This document shows positions 1 through 5,290 of a stretch of DNA of 6,356 nt, in pieces. The translations under genes were made by a program, and so were the position numbers. The DNA comes from Terriglobales bacterium (GTDB taxonomy: Bacteria; Acidobacteriota; Terriglobia; Terriglobales; Acidobacteriaceae). How positions within the stretch are numbered: position 1 is the stretch's first letter; the number at the start of each line of letters is the position of its first letter. Location: assembly GCA_030043575.1 (NCBI GenBank), contig JASHXK010000329.1:1-6356 (forward strand), in the 5' to 3' direction. Below the pieces are notes generated by a model. The model made no database searches and was not told where the DNA came from. It worked only from the letters and a program-made list of their open reading frames with translations.

Positions 1-72
1 ACGATTGCGGATGTTCCAACAATTATTCTGCCGTGACCGAGGCACTCGAAAGCTAACTTCCTGCTCTTTCTT

Positions 73-109
73 TTGACAGTCCTGATCCTGGCACTCTAGA
101 CTGAGCCCC
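73..109 (+). promoter_or_regulatory. Candidate promoter of the toxin-antitoxin operon
   Basis: A perfect -35 hexamer TTGACA (73-78) is followed after 18 bases by TAGACT (97-102), which matches four of six -10 consensus positions. Transcription would be expected to begin about seven bases downstream, at or next to the ATG at 110. No Shine-Dalgarno sequence precedes that ATG, so the mRNA may be leaderless. The -10 overlaps the short palindrome TCTAGA (95-100), a possible but unproven site for antitoxin autorepression. Confidence 0.5.
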
Positions 110-364
110 ATGGAAGTACACTTCAAGCCCGAGACGGAATCGCGGCTCAATGAACTGGCCAGCAAGAGCGGCCGGGCTCCCGACGAGCTCGTTGAAGACG
201 CATTGGCCGGATATCTCGAAGAGGTAGCGTCCATGCGGGAGATGCTCGACAGTCGCTACGATGACATCAAGAGCGGACGGGTAGAACCAGTTGACGGTGA
301 AACCTTCTTCGAAGGCCTGCGACGGCGTGAGGATGAGCTGCTCAAGCGGCGCTCCTCGCAATGA
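110..364 (+). CDS. ParD-like ribbon-helix-helix antitoxin
   Basis: This 84-residue acidic/basic protein is the likely antitoxin of a type II toxin-antitoxin pair. It would bind and neutralise the downstream ParE-like toxin and repress its own promoter. Residues 2-6 (EVHFK) fit the short beta strand of a ribbon-helix-helix fold. Residues 8-19 and 24-38 fit the two helices, with a GRAPDELVEDAL stretch typical of ParD/CopG-type antitoxins. Residues 40-84 are charged and helical (GETFFEGLRRREDELL), as expected for the toxin-wrapping tail. Length is normal for the family. The stop codon overlaps the toxin start (ATGA at 361-364), so the two are translationally coupled. The ATG at 110 is chosen because the promoter lies immediately upstream and the fold starts there; no ribosome-binding site is visible. 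The family assignment comes from pattern recognition, not a search. Confidence 0.82.
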   Translation: MEVHFKPETESRLNELASKSGRAPDELVEDALAGYLEEVASMREMLDSRYDDIKSGRVEPVDGETFFEGLRRREDELLKRRSSQ

Positions 365-678
365 GTTCTACCGGCTTCGTCCTCCATCCAGAAGCAGCTC
401 GTGACATTACCGAGATTTGGGAATTCATCGCCAAGGATAATCCCGGCGCGGCTGTCCGAGTGCGGGAGGAATTTCTAGAGGCCATTCGTGGCCTCGCTAC
501 GTTTCCGCGGCAAGGCCACAGGCGGCCCGATCTGACTGCCCGACCTTTACGATTTCAAATTGTTCGCGAATTCCTGATTGCGTATGCACCTGAGGAAATC
601 CCACTGCTCGTCATCGCGGTTGTTCATGGTCGGCGAAGTCCAAGAGTAATCGCCGCTATGCTGCGCTCCCGCGAATAG
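361..678 (+). CDS. ParE/RelE-family toxin
   Basis: A 105-residue toxin of the ParE/RelE superfamily, encoded directly after its antitoxin with a 4-bp ATGA overlap. The pattern is characteristic: an opening strand (GFVLHPEAARDI), a helix with IWEFIAKDNPGAAVRV (residues 19-35), a second helix EEFLEAIRGLATFP (36-49), the GHRRPDL turn (52-58), then the strands LRFQIV, FLIAYAP and LLVIAVVHGRRSP (63-94). The HPEAARD, FP..G.RRPDL and VVHGRR features are ParE hallmarks. Family members either poison DNA gyrase (ParE) or cleave ribosome-bound mRNA (RelE). The sequence resembles the ParE side, but the target cannot be proven from sequence. The frame is intact and the length is normal, so the pair is probably functional. 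There is no ribosome-binding site of its own; expression likely depends on coupling to the antitoxin. Confidence 0.85.
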   Translation: MSSTGFVLHPEAARDITEIWEFIAKDNPGAAVRVREEFLEAIRGLATFPRQGHRRPDLTARPLRFQIVREFLIAYAPEEIPLLVIAVVHGRRSPRVIAAMLRSRE

Positions 679-907
679 GGCGAGCTCAGCTTAGGCCAAG
701 AGAAGGTCAAGCCTTCGTCGGCTCCTAATGACAAGCTTGCGGTTCGCACGTCAATCCCTCAACTGCTCTAGAATCAGAGATTCGCTTTGGCATTGAGGTC
801 CTGGGGTCTTGAACCTTTGGGCACCTTTGTGCGTATTAAACACAGGCCTCATAAGCAACAATCGCAGTAGCCACACCGAACTGAGTGTCAGTTCCAGGAG
901 ACAGGCA
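679..907 (+). promoter_or_regulatory. Intergenic region and leader upstream of the TolC-family gene
   Basis: A weak stem-loop GAAGG-tcaag-CCTTC (702-716) follows the toxin gene but lacks a T tract, so it is at best a poor terminator. Two possible -10 boxes are visible. TAGAAT (769-774) has no good -35. TATTAA (834-839) has TTGAAC (809-814) upstream at a long 19-base spacing. Either would serve the TolC-family gene with a leader of roughly 60 to 130 bases. Neither is convincing on its own. Confidence 0.3.
896..900 (+). promoter_or_regulatory. Shine-Dalgarno site that fixes the TolC-family start
   Basis: AGGAG lies seven bases before the ATG at 908. This decides the start in favour of 908 over an in-frame TTG at 809, because a signal peptide begins at once after this ATG. 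Confidence 0.85.
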
Positions 908-3223
908 ATGTTGGTTTCTCGTTTCGTAAGGTCGGCGGCGCGCAAGACTCTCTGGCTGGGATTAACGGGTCTGTTAGCGATCGCGAGTTGGGCGCAGGAC
1001 ACGACACCGCAAAGTGCAGAGCCGGCGGGGCAAGCGGCGGAGCCATCTGCATCGCAAAGCGCGCAGCCGGACGGCGGGCAAACGGCCCCGCCGCCCAGCA
1101 CGCAGTCGACCATGCCGCCCGCAGGGACGCAGACGCAAACGCCGCCGCTGACGCCTTTGCCGCAGGCGCCCGCGCCGCAGCATAACGCTGCGCACCTGTA
1201 TTCCGGCAACCAGAACTACAGCAAGCCGATCTCGGGATTCCCCAACTTCATCGCACCCTACCAGGTGCGACACGTGCCGCAGCCGAACCTGATCAACTCG
1301 GCGATGACGGACAAACTGTTTCGCGATGGGCAGATCTATCTGTCGATTAACGATGCGGTCGCCATGGCGCTGGAGAACAATCTGGACATCACGCTGCAGC
1401 GCTACAACCTGTCGATCGCCGACACCGATCTGCTGCTGACGAGTACGGGAGCCTCGGCACGCGGCGTGGGGACCAGTGTGATCCAGGGTACTCAAGGCGG
1501 CTCGCTCGGTGCGGTTTCAGCCGGAGGCACGGGCAGCGCGACGACCGGCGCCAGCGGTACGGGAGCTGGTGGAACCCAGGTCGGCGCAGGCGGTGCGGGC
1601 GCAGGCGCAGCGGGCATTGTCGTGTCCACGCTCGGTTCGGGACCGCTCATCGATAACTTCGATCCCTCGATCGGCAGCATGATTCAGGGCGAGCGCGCGG
1701 TGACGCCGCAGCAAAGTACCGTCTTCTACGGCGTGCCCAGCCTGAATCAGAACACCAACACCTACAACTTCAACTACTCGCAGGGATTCTCGACCGGCAC
1801 GCTGATGACGCTGACCTTCGACAACACTTACATCACGACCAACAGCCCGTACAGCTTCGTGAATCCACAGCTGACGCCGAGCTTCCGCTTCCAATTGCGG
1901 CAGCATCTGCTGCAGGGCTTCGGATTCGATCCCAACCTGCGCTGGATTCGCATTGCGCGCAACAATCGCGAGATTGCCGACGTAGTCTTCCGGCAGCAGA
2001 TCATGACCACGGTTTCGCAGGTGGAAAACATTTACTGGGACCTGGTGACGTCGTACGAAGCAGTAAAAGTGAACGAGCGGCAGCTGCAACTGGCCAACAA
2101 GACGCTGTCGGACGATCAGGAGCAGGTGCGCATAGGCACGCTGGCGCCAATCACGCTGGTGCAGGCGCAGAGCGGCGTGGAGAGCGCCAAGCAGAACCTG
2201 ATCATGGCGCAAACCAGCCTCCAGCTGGAGCAACTGCTGATCAAAAACGCCATCACCAAGAACATTCAGGATCCGCTGCTGGCCACGGCGCCGGTCATTC
2301 CCACGGACACGCTGAAGGCAAATGAGCAGTACGAAGTGCGTCCGGTGGAGGACCTGATTCAGGAGGCGTTGCAGGACCGTCCGGAGATTGCGACGGCGCG
2401 CATCCAGCTGACCAACTATGAGATCACGCGCAAGTCGGTGCGAAATGCCTTGCTGCCAACACTGGATCTGTTCGCCTTCTATGGCGCGTCCGGACTGGCG
2501 GGACCGCAGAACCCGCTGATCCCGGTCTGCCCGATGACGAACTCGTTTGGCGAGTGCTTCGTACCGGGCTCGGTTCCTTCCACTTACAACGAAGCCTTCT
2601 CCAACATGTTCAATAGTTCGGCGCCGGATAAAGGCATCGGAGTGAATCTACAGATTCCGATTCGCAATCGCGCGGCGCAGGCTAACCAGGTGCGCTCCGA
2701 GCTGGAATATCGCCAGCAGCAGGTCGCCTTGCAGCAGACCGAGAACACCATTACGCTGCAGGTGCGGCAGGCGCAATTCGGCTTGCAAAACAACTACGCT
2801 GCGCTGCAGGCGGCGATTGCGGCACGCGACTACGCCAAGGAGAATCTGGACGCCGAGCAAAAGAAGTTCAGCTACGGCGCATCGACGCCGACACTGGTGC
2901 TGCAGGCTTCGAGCAATCTGACGCAGGCCGAGTCGAACGTGTTGAACTCAGCCGCCAACTACGAAAAGGCAAAGGTGCTTCTCGACTATTACACGGGGGA
3001 AACGCTGACCAAGCTGGGCATCAGCATCGCCGACGCCGAAGCCGGCAAGGTGCAGCATATGCCGGCAGTGCAGGGCGTGGTCCCGGCGGATGTCCAGAAC
3101 ATCCTGCGTCCGCCGCAGGGGTCGATGCTGCCGAATGATCAAACGCCGCCGGCCACGCCCAGCACGCCGCCGCCGGCCACTCCCAGCACGCCTCCGCAGC
3201 AAAATGCGGAGCCGCAGGGGTAG
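908..3223 (+). CDS. TolC-family outer-membrane channel protein, extended form
   Basis: A 771-residue outer-membrane protein of the TolC / outer membrane efflux family, expected to form a trimeric channel crossing the outer membrane and periplasm as the exit duct of an efflux or type I secretion system. Residues 1-29 are a signal peptide: basic start, leucine-rich core, cleavage after SWA. Residues 30-110 are a Pro/Gln/Ala/Thr-rich linker. The first repeat begins at LSINDAVAMALENNLDI (145-161). A Gly/Ala/Ser/Thr-rich insert follows (about 185-240), then beta-type segments and a long coiled-coil region (about 360-470). The second repeat begins near 477 (VRPVEDLIQEALQDRPEI), with an external loop carrying Cys541 and Cys550, and ends with coiled coil and the GASTPTLVLQA motif. 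The tail after about 715 is proline-rich. Typical family members have about 420-500 residues, so this one is markedly extended. No membrane-fusion protein or pump gene is adjacent, so the partner is unknown. Confidence 0.88.
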   Translation: MLVSRFVRSAARKTLWLGLTGLLAIASWAQDTTPQSAEPAGQAAEPSASQSAQPDGGQTAPPPSTQSTMPPAGTQTQTPPLTPLPQAPAPQHNAAHLYSGNQNYSKPISGFPNFIAPYQVRHVPQPNLINSAMTDKLFRDGQIYLSINDAVAMALENNLDITLQRYNLSIADTDLLLTSTGASARGVGTSVIQGTQGGSLGAVSAGGTGSATTGASGTGAGGTQVGAGGAGAGAAGIVVSTLGSGPLIDNFDPSIGSMIQGERAVTPQQSTVFYGVPSLNQNTNTYNFNYSQGFSTGTLMTLTFDNTYITTNSPYSFVNPQLTPSFRFQLRQHLLQGFGFDPNLRWIRIARNNREIADVVFRQQIMTTVSQVENIYWDLVTSYEAVKVNERQLQLANKTLSDDQEQVRIGTLAPITLVQAQSGVESAKQNLIMAQTSLQLEQLLIKNAITKNIQDPLLATAPVIPTDTLKANEQYEVRPVEDLIQEALQDRPEIATARIQLTNYEITRKSVRNALLPTLDLFAFYGASGLAGPQNPLIPVCPMTNSFGECFVPGSVPSTYNEAFSNMFNSSAPDKGIGVNLQIPIRNRAAQANQVRSELEYRQQQVALQQTENTITLQVRQAQFGLQNNYAALQAAIAARDYAKENLDAEQKKFSYGASTPTLVLQASSNLTQAESNVLNSAANYEKAKVLLDYYTGETLTKLGISIADAEAGKVQHMPAVQGVVPADVQNILRPPQGSMLPNDQTPPATPSTPPPATPSTPPQQNAEPQG
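3146..3193 (+). repeat. Two tandem 24-bp units coding PPATPSTP in the TolC-family tail
   Basis: Two head-to-tail 24-bp copies differ at two third-codon positions and encode PPATPSTP twice. They lie in the disordered proline-rich C-terminus of the TolC-family protein, where copy number could vary without disturbing the channel fold. Confidence 0.75.
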
Positions 3224-3234
3224 ACTCTTGGCTT

Positions 3235-3268
3235 GGGGAAGCCGGAGCCAGCCAGCTCCAGCTTTTCC
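3235..3268 (+). terminator. Imperfect hairpin just after the TolC-family gene
   Basis: GGGGAAGC (3235-3242) pairs with GCTTTTCC (3261-3268) using two G-U pairs. Inside it, GGAGC (3244-3248) pairs with GCTCC (3255-3259) around a six-base loop, with one bulge on each side. It starts 11 bases after the stop. The T-rich part lies within the 3' arm and not after it, so it may protect the 3' end or assist the stronger terminator that follows. Confidence 0.4.
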
Positions 3269-3274
3269 TTTGCG

Positions 3275-3304
3275 GGACGGACGAGGGAATCGATCCGTCC
3301 TTTT
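3275..3304 (+). terminator. Rho-independent terminator of the TolC-family gene
   Basis: GGACGGA (3275-3281) and TCCGTCC (3294-3300) form a perfect 7-bp stem. It can extend by CGA/TCG across one bulged A, leaving a five-base loop GGGAA. TTTT (3301-3304) follows directly. This is the best terminator in the window and closes the TolC-family transcript. Confidence 0.75.
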
Positions 3305-3456
3305 GCGCACTCACTGAGGTGCACTGTGTTACGAAGTTTTGAATCTCTACGACTTAGGGTGTAGTGCGCCACCCTTTTCCACAGAGTTCTGCACATTTCT
3401 GTTGAAAAACGCGTTGCGCGTTCCAGACCAACTGCCGGAGCGAGTCCAAAGAGCTT
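3305..3456. other. Gap with no recognised feature
   Basis: I see no credible gene, promoter or structured RNA between the terminator and the symmetric palindromic element. Short open frames here have no family resemblance and no ribosome-binding site. Confidence 0.5.
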
Positions 3457-3600
3457 GGGTGGAGCACCGCTTCAGCGGTGCCGCTTCAGAATGCCGCAGG
3501 CGCCGGCTTCAGCCGCTGAGGTAAGAAAAACATTACCTCAGGCGCTAAAGCGCGTCTCTGAAGGCAGGCGTGAATGCACGCCTGAAGGCGTGCTCCGCCC
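3457..3600. repeat. 144-bp symmetric palindromic element (REP/MITE-like)
   Basis: Its outer ends are 25-nt inverted copies of one box: GGGTGGA, a 7-nt arm, TTCA, and the complementary 7-nt arm at 3457-3481; the same box reversed at 3576-3600. The centre is a 9-bp stem CTGAGGTAA (3516-3524) / TTACCTCAG (3533-3541) around GAAAAACA. Between lie CGGC-TTCA-GCCG (3504-3515) and GCGC-TAAA-GCGC (3542-3553). The outer boxes, central stem and inner hairpins all share one symmetry axis at 3528.5. A further CAGGCGTG/CACGCCTG pairing (3565-3584) competes with the right-hand box. There is no coding capacity. It could be a non-autonomous mobile repeat or a structured RNA when transcribed; the sequence does not distinguish these. 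Confidence 0.8.
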
Positions 3601-3660
3601 AGGTAGCCTGAACACAAAATTGGTCTTTCACCTAATGATCGAGTGCCGAGTGTGTGTCGC

Positions 3661-3677
3661 ATCGCCTGCGATACAAT
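3661..3677 (+). promoter_or_regulatory. Candidate -10 box with overlapping inverted repeat, before the E1-alpha-like gene
   Basis: TACAAT (3672-3677) matches five of six -10 positions and lies 23 bases before the ATG at 3701. No good -35 is seen at normal spacing. The inverted repeat ATCGC-ct-GCGAT (3661-3672) abuts and overlaps the -10 by one base, so it might be a regulator site. The evidence is weak. Confidence 0.35.
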
Positions 3678-3700
3678 GACGAATCTTCCGGGACGGTGGT

Positions 3701-4579
3701 ATGGGCAGCCAAAGCAGCGATTCTTACGCTAAGCGATCACCAAAGAAAAGTTTACCCGATACAAGAACCGCATCAGTACCTCCGGCAAAAGGCGGCAGCA
3801 ACGGATCTTCGCCGTCGAACGATGAAACGCTGCGCAGTTTTTACGCTTCGCTGCTGCGATGCCGCTTGATGGAAGAGCAGGTCTCGCGATCCTCCAGCTT
3901 GGCCGCAAAATACGATTTCGTTGTCGGCTATGAAGCGGTTGCTGTTGCGGCAGCGGCCGCTCTAGTAGCGGGAGACACGATTGCCGCCTCGCCGCGCGAC
4001 CTGGCGGCTCTGGTCGCGGCAGCAGGATCGTCGGAGGCGCTGCGGAGCGACTCGGGTATCTGCGGCTGCCATCGTGCTGCACTGCTGGGCTTCACTTCCC
4101 TTTCCGACGATCCCTTCAATACCGGCACGGGGATTGCGCTGGCTTTCAAGTTGGAGAAGAAGCGGCGCGTGGTGGTGGCGCTGGGCGTTCAGGGGGCGTC
4201 GCTCGACGGCACCCGCGAGGCACTGAAACTTGCCGGATCCGGGAAGCTGCCCATTGTTTATGTGCTGGAAAACGGCGCCGGCGACCCGGCTTACGCTCCG
4301 CATCTTAAACCGGTGAGCTTGCTGACGCGCGACGGCGGATTTCCGGGAGTGATTGTCGACGGCCAGGACGTGGTTGCCGTGTGGCGTGTGGCACAGGAGT
4401 CGGTGCATCGTGCTCGCTATGGAGGTGGGCCAACGCTGATCGATTGCCGCGTGGATGCGGCGCGCGATCCGCTGGCGCACATGGAGCACTATCTGCGCAA
4501 ACGAAGTTTGTGGGATGACCGGTGGCGCGAGAAAGTGCAGGCGGAGATCACTGCGGGGGTGGAAGTGCCGAACAGGTAA
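3701..4579 (+). CDS. Degenerate E1-alpha-like (2-oxoacid dehydrogenase alpha subunit) protein
   Basis: A 292-residue homologue of the alpha subunit of thiamine-diphosphate-dependent 2-oxoacid dehydrogenases (PdhA/AcoA/BkdA type). After a disordered Ser/Lys/Pro-rich start (1-42), family blocks appear in order: LRSFYASLLRCRLMEEQV (44-61), GYEAVAVAAAAALVAGD (76-92, like GQEAVAVG), PRDLAAL (98-104), GTGIALAFKLEKKRRVVVALG (142-162), EALKLAGSGKLPIVYVLEN (173-191), FPGVIVDGQDVVAVWRVAQESVHRARYGGGPTLIDCRV (214-251). In true enzymes GDG...NN binds Mg-thiamine diphosphate. Here GDG reads G162-V163-Q164 and the second Asn is Gly192, so both usual metal ligands are gone. The GGSMH-type segment is also missing or shortened. 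No E1-beta or E2 gene is adjacent. It may be a non-catalytic paralogue or have another ligand. The open frame is intact, arguing against simple decay. The ATG at 3701 has only a weak GGACGG/GGTGGT site upstream. Confidence 0.75.
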   Translation: MGSQSSDSYAKRSPKKSLPDTRTASVPPAKGGSNGSSPSNDETLRSFYASLLRCRLMEEQVSRSSSLAAKYDFVVGYEAVAVAAAAALVAGDTIAASPRDLAALVAAAGSSEALRSDSGICGCHRAALLGFTSLSDDPFNTGTGIALAFKLEKKRRVVVALGVQGASLDGTREALKLAGSGKLPIVYVLENGAGDPAYAPHLKPVSLLTRDGGFPGVIVDGQDVVAVWRVAQESVHRARYGGGPTLIDCRVDAARDPLAHMEHYLRKRSLWDDRWREKVQAEITAGVEVPNR

Positions 4580-4585
4580 GAGTCC

Positions 4586-4721
4586 TGTCATCCTGAGCGA
4601 GTCCGTGCCGTATTTGCACGAACGAGTCGAAGGACCTCTATCGTGGTCGAAAATACGTCGGCACTATAGGGGGCCCTCGGCTACGTGCGATCGCTGCGAT
4701 CTCACTCCGCTCGGGATGACA
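4586..4721. repeat. 136-bp intergenic element with 14-bp terminal inverted repeats
   Basis: The left end TGTCATCCTGAGCG (4586-4599) and right end CGCTCGGGATGACA (4708-4721) are inverted copies with one mismatch. Inside, GTGCCG plus TATTT (4605-4615) pairs with AAATA, a three-base insertion, and CGGCAC (4651-4664). CACGA/TCGTG (4617-4621/4641-4645) nests within, and GATCGC-t-GCGATC (4689-4701) forms a separate arm, together giving a branched fold. TGTCATCCTGAGCG...GAAGGACCT is, from memory, a widespread dispersed intergenic motif in Acidobacteriota. It begins seven bases after the E1-alpha-like stop and could end that transcript, though no T tract follows. Confidence 0.75.
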
Positions 4722-4732
4722 CATTGAATGGA

Positions 4733-4778
4733 GTGCAGGCTTTGATGTGTACGCCTGAAGGCGTACTCCACCCTGCAC
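4733..4778. repeat. Third copy of the TTCA-loop box inside a wider stem
   Basis: Read on the minus strand, 4773-4749 is GGGTGGA, GTACGCC, TTCA, GGCGTAC: the same 25-nt layout as both ends of the 144-bp element. GTGCAGG (4733-4739) and CCTGCAC (4772-4778) can close a further 7-bp outer stem. It lies about 20-65 bases downstream of the minus-strand zinc-ribbon stop, in the same orientation, so it may form that mRNA's 3' stem-loop. Confidence 0.75.
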
Positions 4779-4798
4779 GGCTGAAATCGGTACCTTCT

Positions 4799-4978
4799 CT
4801 ACAGCTTTTCGTAAAAATCGCACGCCGAACACGAGATGAACATGCCCCCCGGGACGTTGCGCTCGCGGTCCTTGATGCGCTTGACCACGCGCGTCGGCTT
4901 GCCACACTTGGGGCAATCCGTGCTCCTGGACGTGTCCATTACCTTCTTGCGATCTGCGGTCTTTGCAATCTTGGCCAT
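4799..4978 (-). CDS. Small zinc-ribbon protein (59 residues), unknown function
   Basis: This short minus-strand frame starts MAKIAKTADRKK and ends FYEKL. It carries two CxxC knuckles, CPKCG at residues 22-26 and CSAC at 50-53. The 24-residue gap between knuckles and the GMFISCSACDFYEK ending resemble treble-clef/zinc-ribbon domains such as the C4 fingers at topoisomerase C-termini, so a single structural zinc is expected. The linker is rich in Lys and Arg (TRVVKRIKDRERN), fitting nucleic-acid or ribosome contact, but no function is established. A strong AGGAG lies six bases before the ATG. Larger frames overlap on both strands, yet only this one has a ribosome-binding site and a recognisable motif. 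It stands alone, divergent in context from the E1-alpha-like gene and separated from the hydrolase by a hairpin-rich gap. I could not match it to a named family. Confidence 0.82.
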   Translation of the reverse strand: MAKIAKTADRKKVMDTSRSTDCPKCGKPTRVVKRIKDRERNVPGGMFISCSACDFYEKL

Positions 4979-4984
4979 TCTCTT

Positions 4985-4989
4985 CTCCT
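4985..4989 (-). promoter_or_regulatory. Shine-Dalgarno site of the zinc-ribbon gene
   Basis: On the minus strand AGGAG sits six bases before the ATG at 4978, ideal spacing. It supports this small frame over the longer overlapping ones. Confidence 0.8.
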
Positions 4990-5001
4990 GACAGATTTCT
5001 C

Positions 5002-5017
5002 CCGCAGACGGCTGCGG
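5002..5017 (-). promoter_or_regulatory. Leader hairpin upstream of the zinc-ribbon gene
   Basis: CCGCAG and CTGCGG form a perfect 6-bp stem with a four-base loop, 12 bases upstream of the AGGAG on the minus strand. It may shape the mRNA leader or stabilise its 5' end. No convincing promoter hexamers are seen just beyond it. Confidence 0.35.
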
Positions 5018-5234
5018 TTGGATGTCTACATGGGCTGGAGTAGGTCGTGAGATCGAAGCGGAGGGGCGCGGCTACGCGCTGCACATGTCTCTTGCCCACG
5101 CTCTCTGGGAGCGGCTTCGACTGCAGGCGGCACGTATGCGTGCCTTCATTACTCGCCTGGTAGCAAGGACATTCTACATGATGAGAGCAGGTACGTCCTC
5201 GTCCTCAAATCACTGTCAAGAGGAATACCACTCT
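5018..5234. other. Intergenic region with scattered weak palindromes
   Basis: No credible gene is seen. Short stem-loops occur: GCGCG-gcta-CGCGC (5066-5079), GGCACG-tatg-CGTGCC (5129-5144), and a longer-range pairing TCGAAGC (5053-5059) / GCTTCGA (5114-5120). These may be the remains of an older repeat element. The minus-strand promoter for the zinc-ribbon gene should lie in this stretch but I cannot place it. Confidence 0.45.
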
Positions 5235-5265
5235 GGCACTTCTTGTGCCGCCGGCTGAAGCCGGC
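5235..5265. repeat. Two abutting hairpins, one with the TTCA/TGAA loop
   Basis: GGCAC-ttctt-GTGCC (5235-5249) is followed without a gap by GCCGGC-TGAA-GCCGGC (5250-5265). The second has the same TTCA loop (read on the minus strand) as the boxes at 3457, 3576 and 4749, but shorter arms and no GGGTGGA flank. Confidence 0.65.
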
Positions 5266-5290
5266 TCAAGAATAGAATTGAGGCGCTATC

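Noticed and set aside
1..56. Possible C-terminal tail of a gene ending at 36 or at 56
   Set aside because: Two frames reach stops within 60 bases and neither shows a recognisable ending; too little sequence to support a call.
94..780. Shared CTCTAGA at 94-100 and 766-772 as a common operator
   Set aside because: A seven-base match with no longer shared palindrome is weak; each copy overlaps a possible -10 box, which explains part of the likeness.
809..907. In-frame TTG at 809 as the start of the TolC-family gene
   Set aside because: It has no ribosome-binding site, overlaps a possible -35, and would bury the signal peptide 33 residues inside. The ATG at 908 has AGGAG at seven bases and an immediate signal peptide.
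974..2233. Long open frames on the minus strand inside the TolC-family gene (974-1495, 1517-2233)
   Set aside because: They are Arg/His/Leu-rich shadow translations of a GC-biased gene, with no domain, no ribosome-binding site, and complete overlap with a well-supported gene.
3339..3679. Short plus-strand frames across the 144-bp element (3339-3524, 3455-3679)
   Set aside because: They are made largely of palindrome sequence translated by chance, with no start signals.
4638..5099. 153-codon minus-strand frame over the zinc-ribbon gene
   Set aside because: It is a different frame of the zinc-ribbon gene plus the repeat elements. It has no recognisable motif and no Shine-Dalgarno, and the CxxC...CxxC frame is far more convincing.
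5022..5258. 78-codon plus-strand frame in the hairpin-rich gap
   Set aside because: It has no family resemblance and no ribosome-binding site, and it runs through several palindromes.
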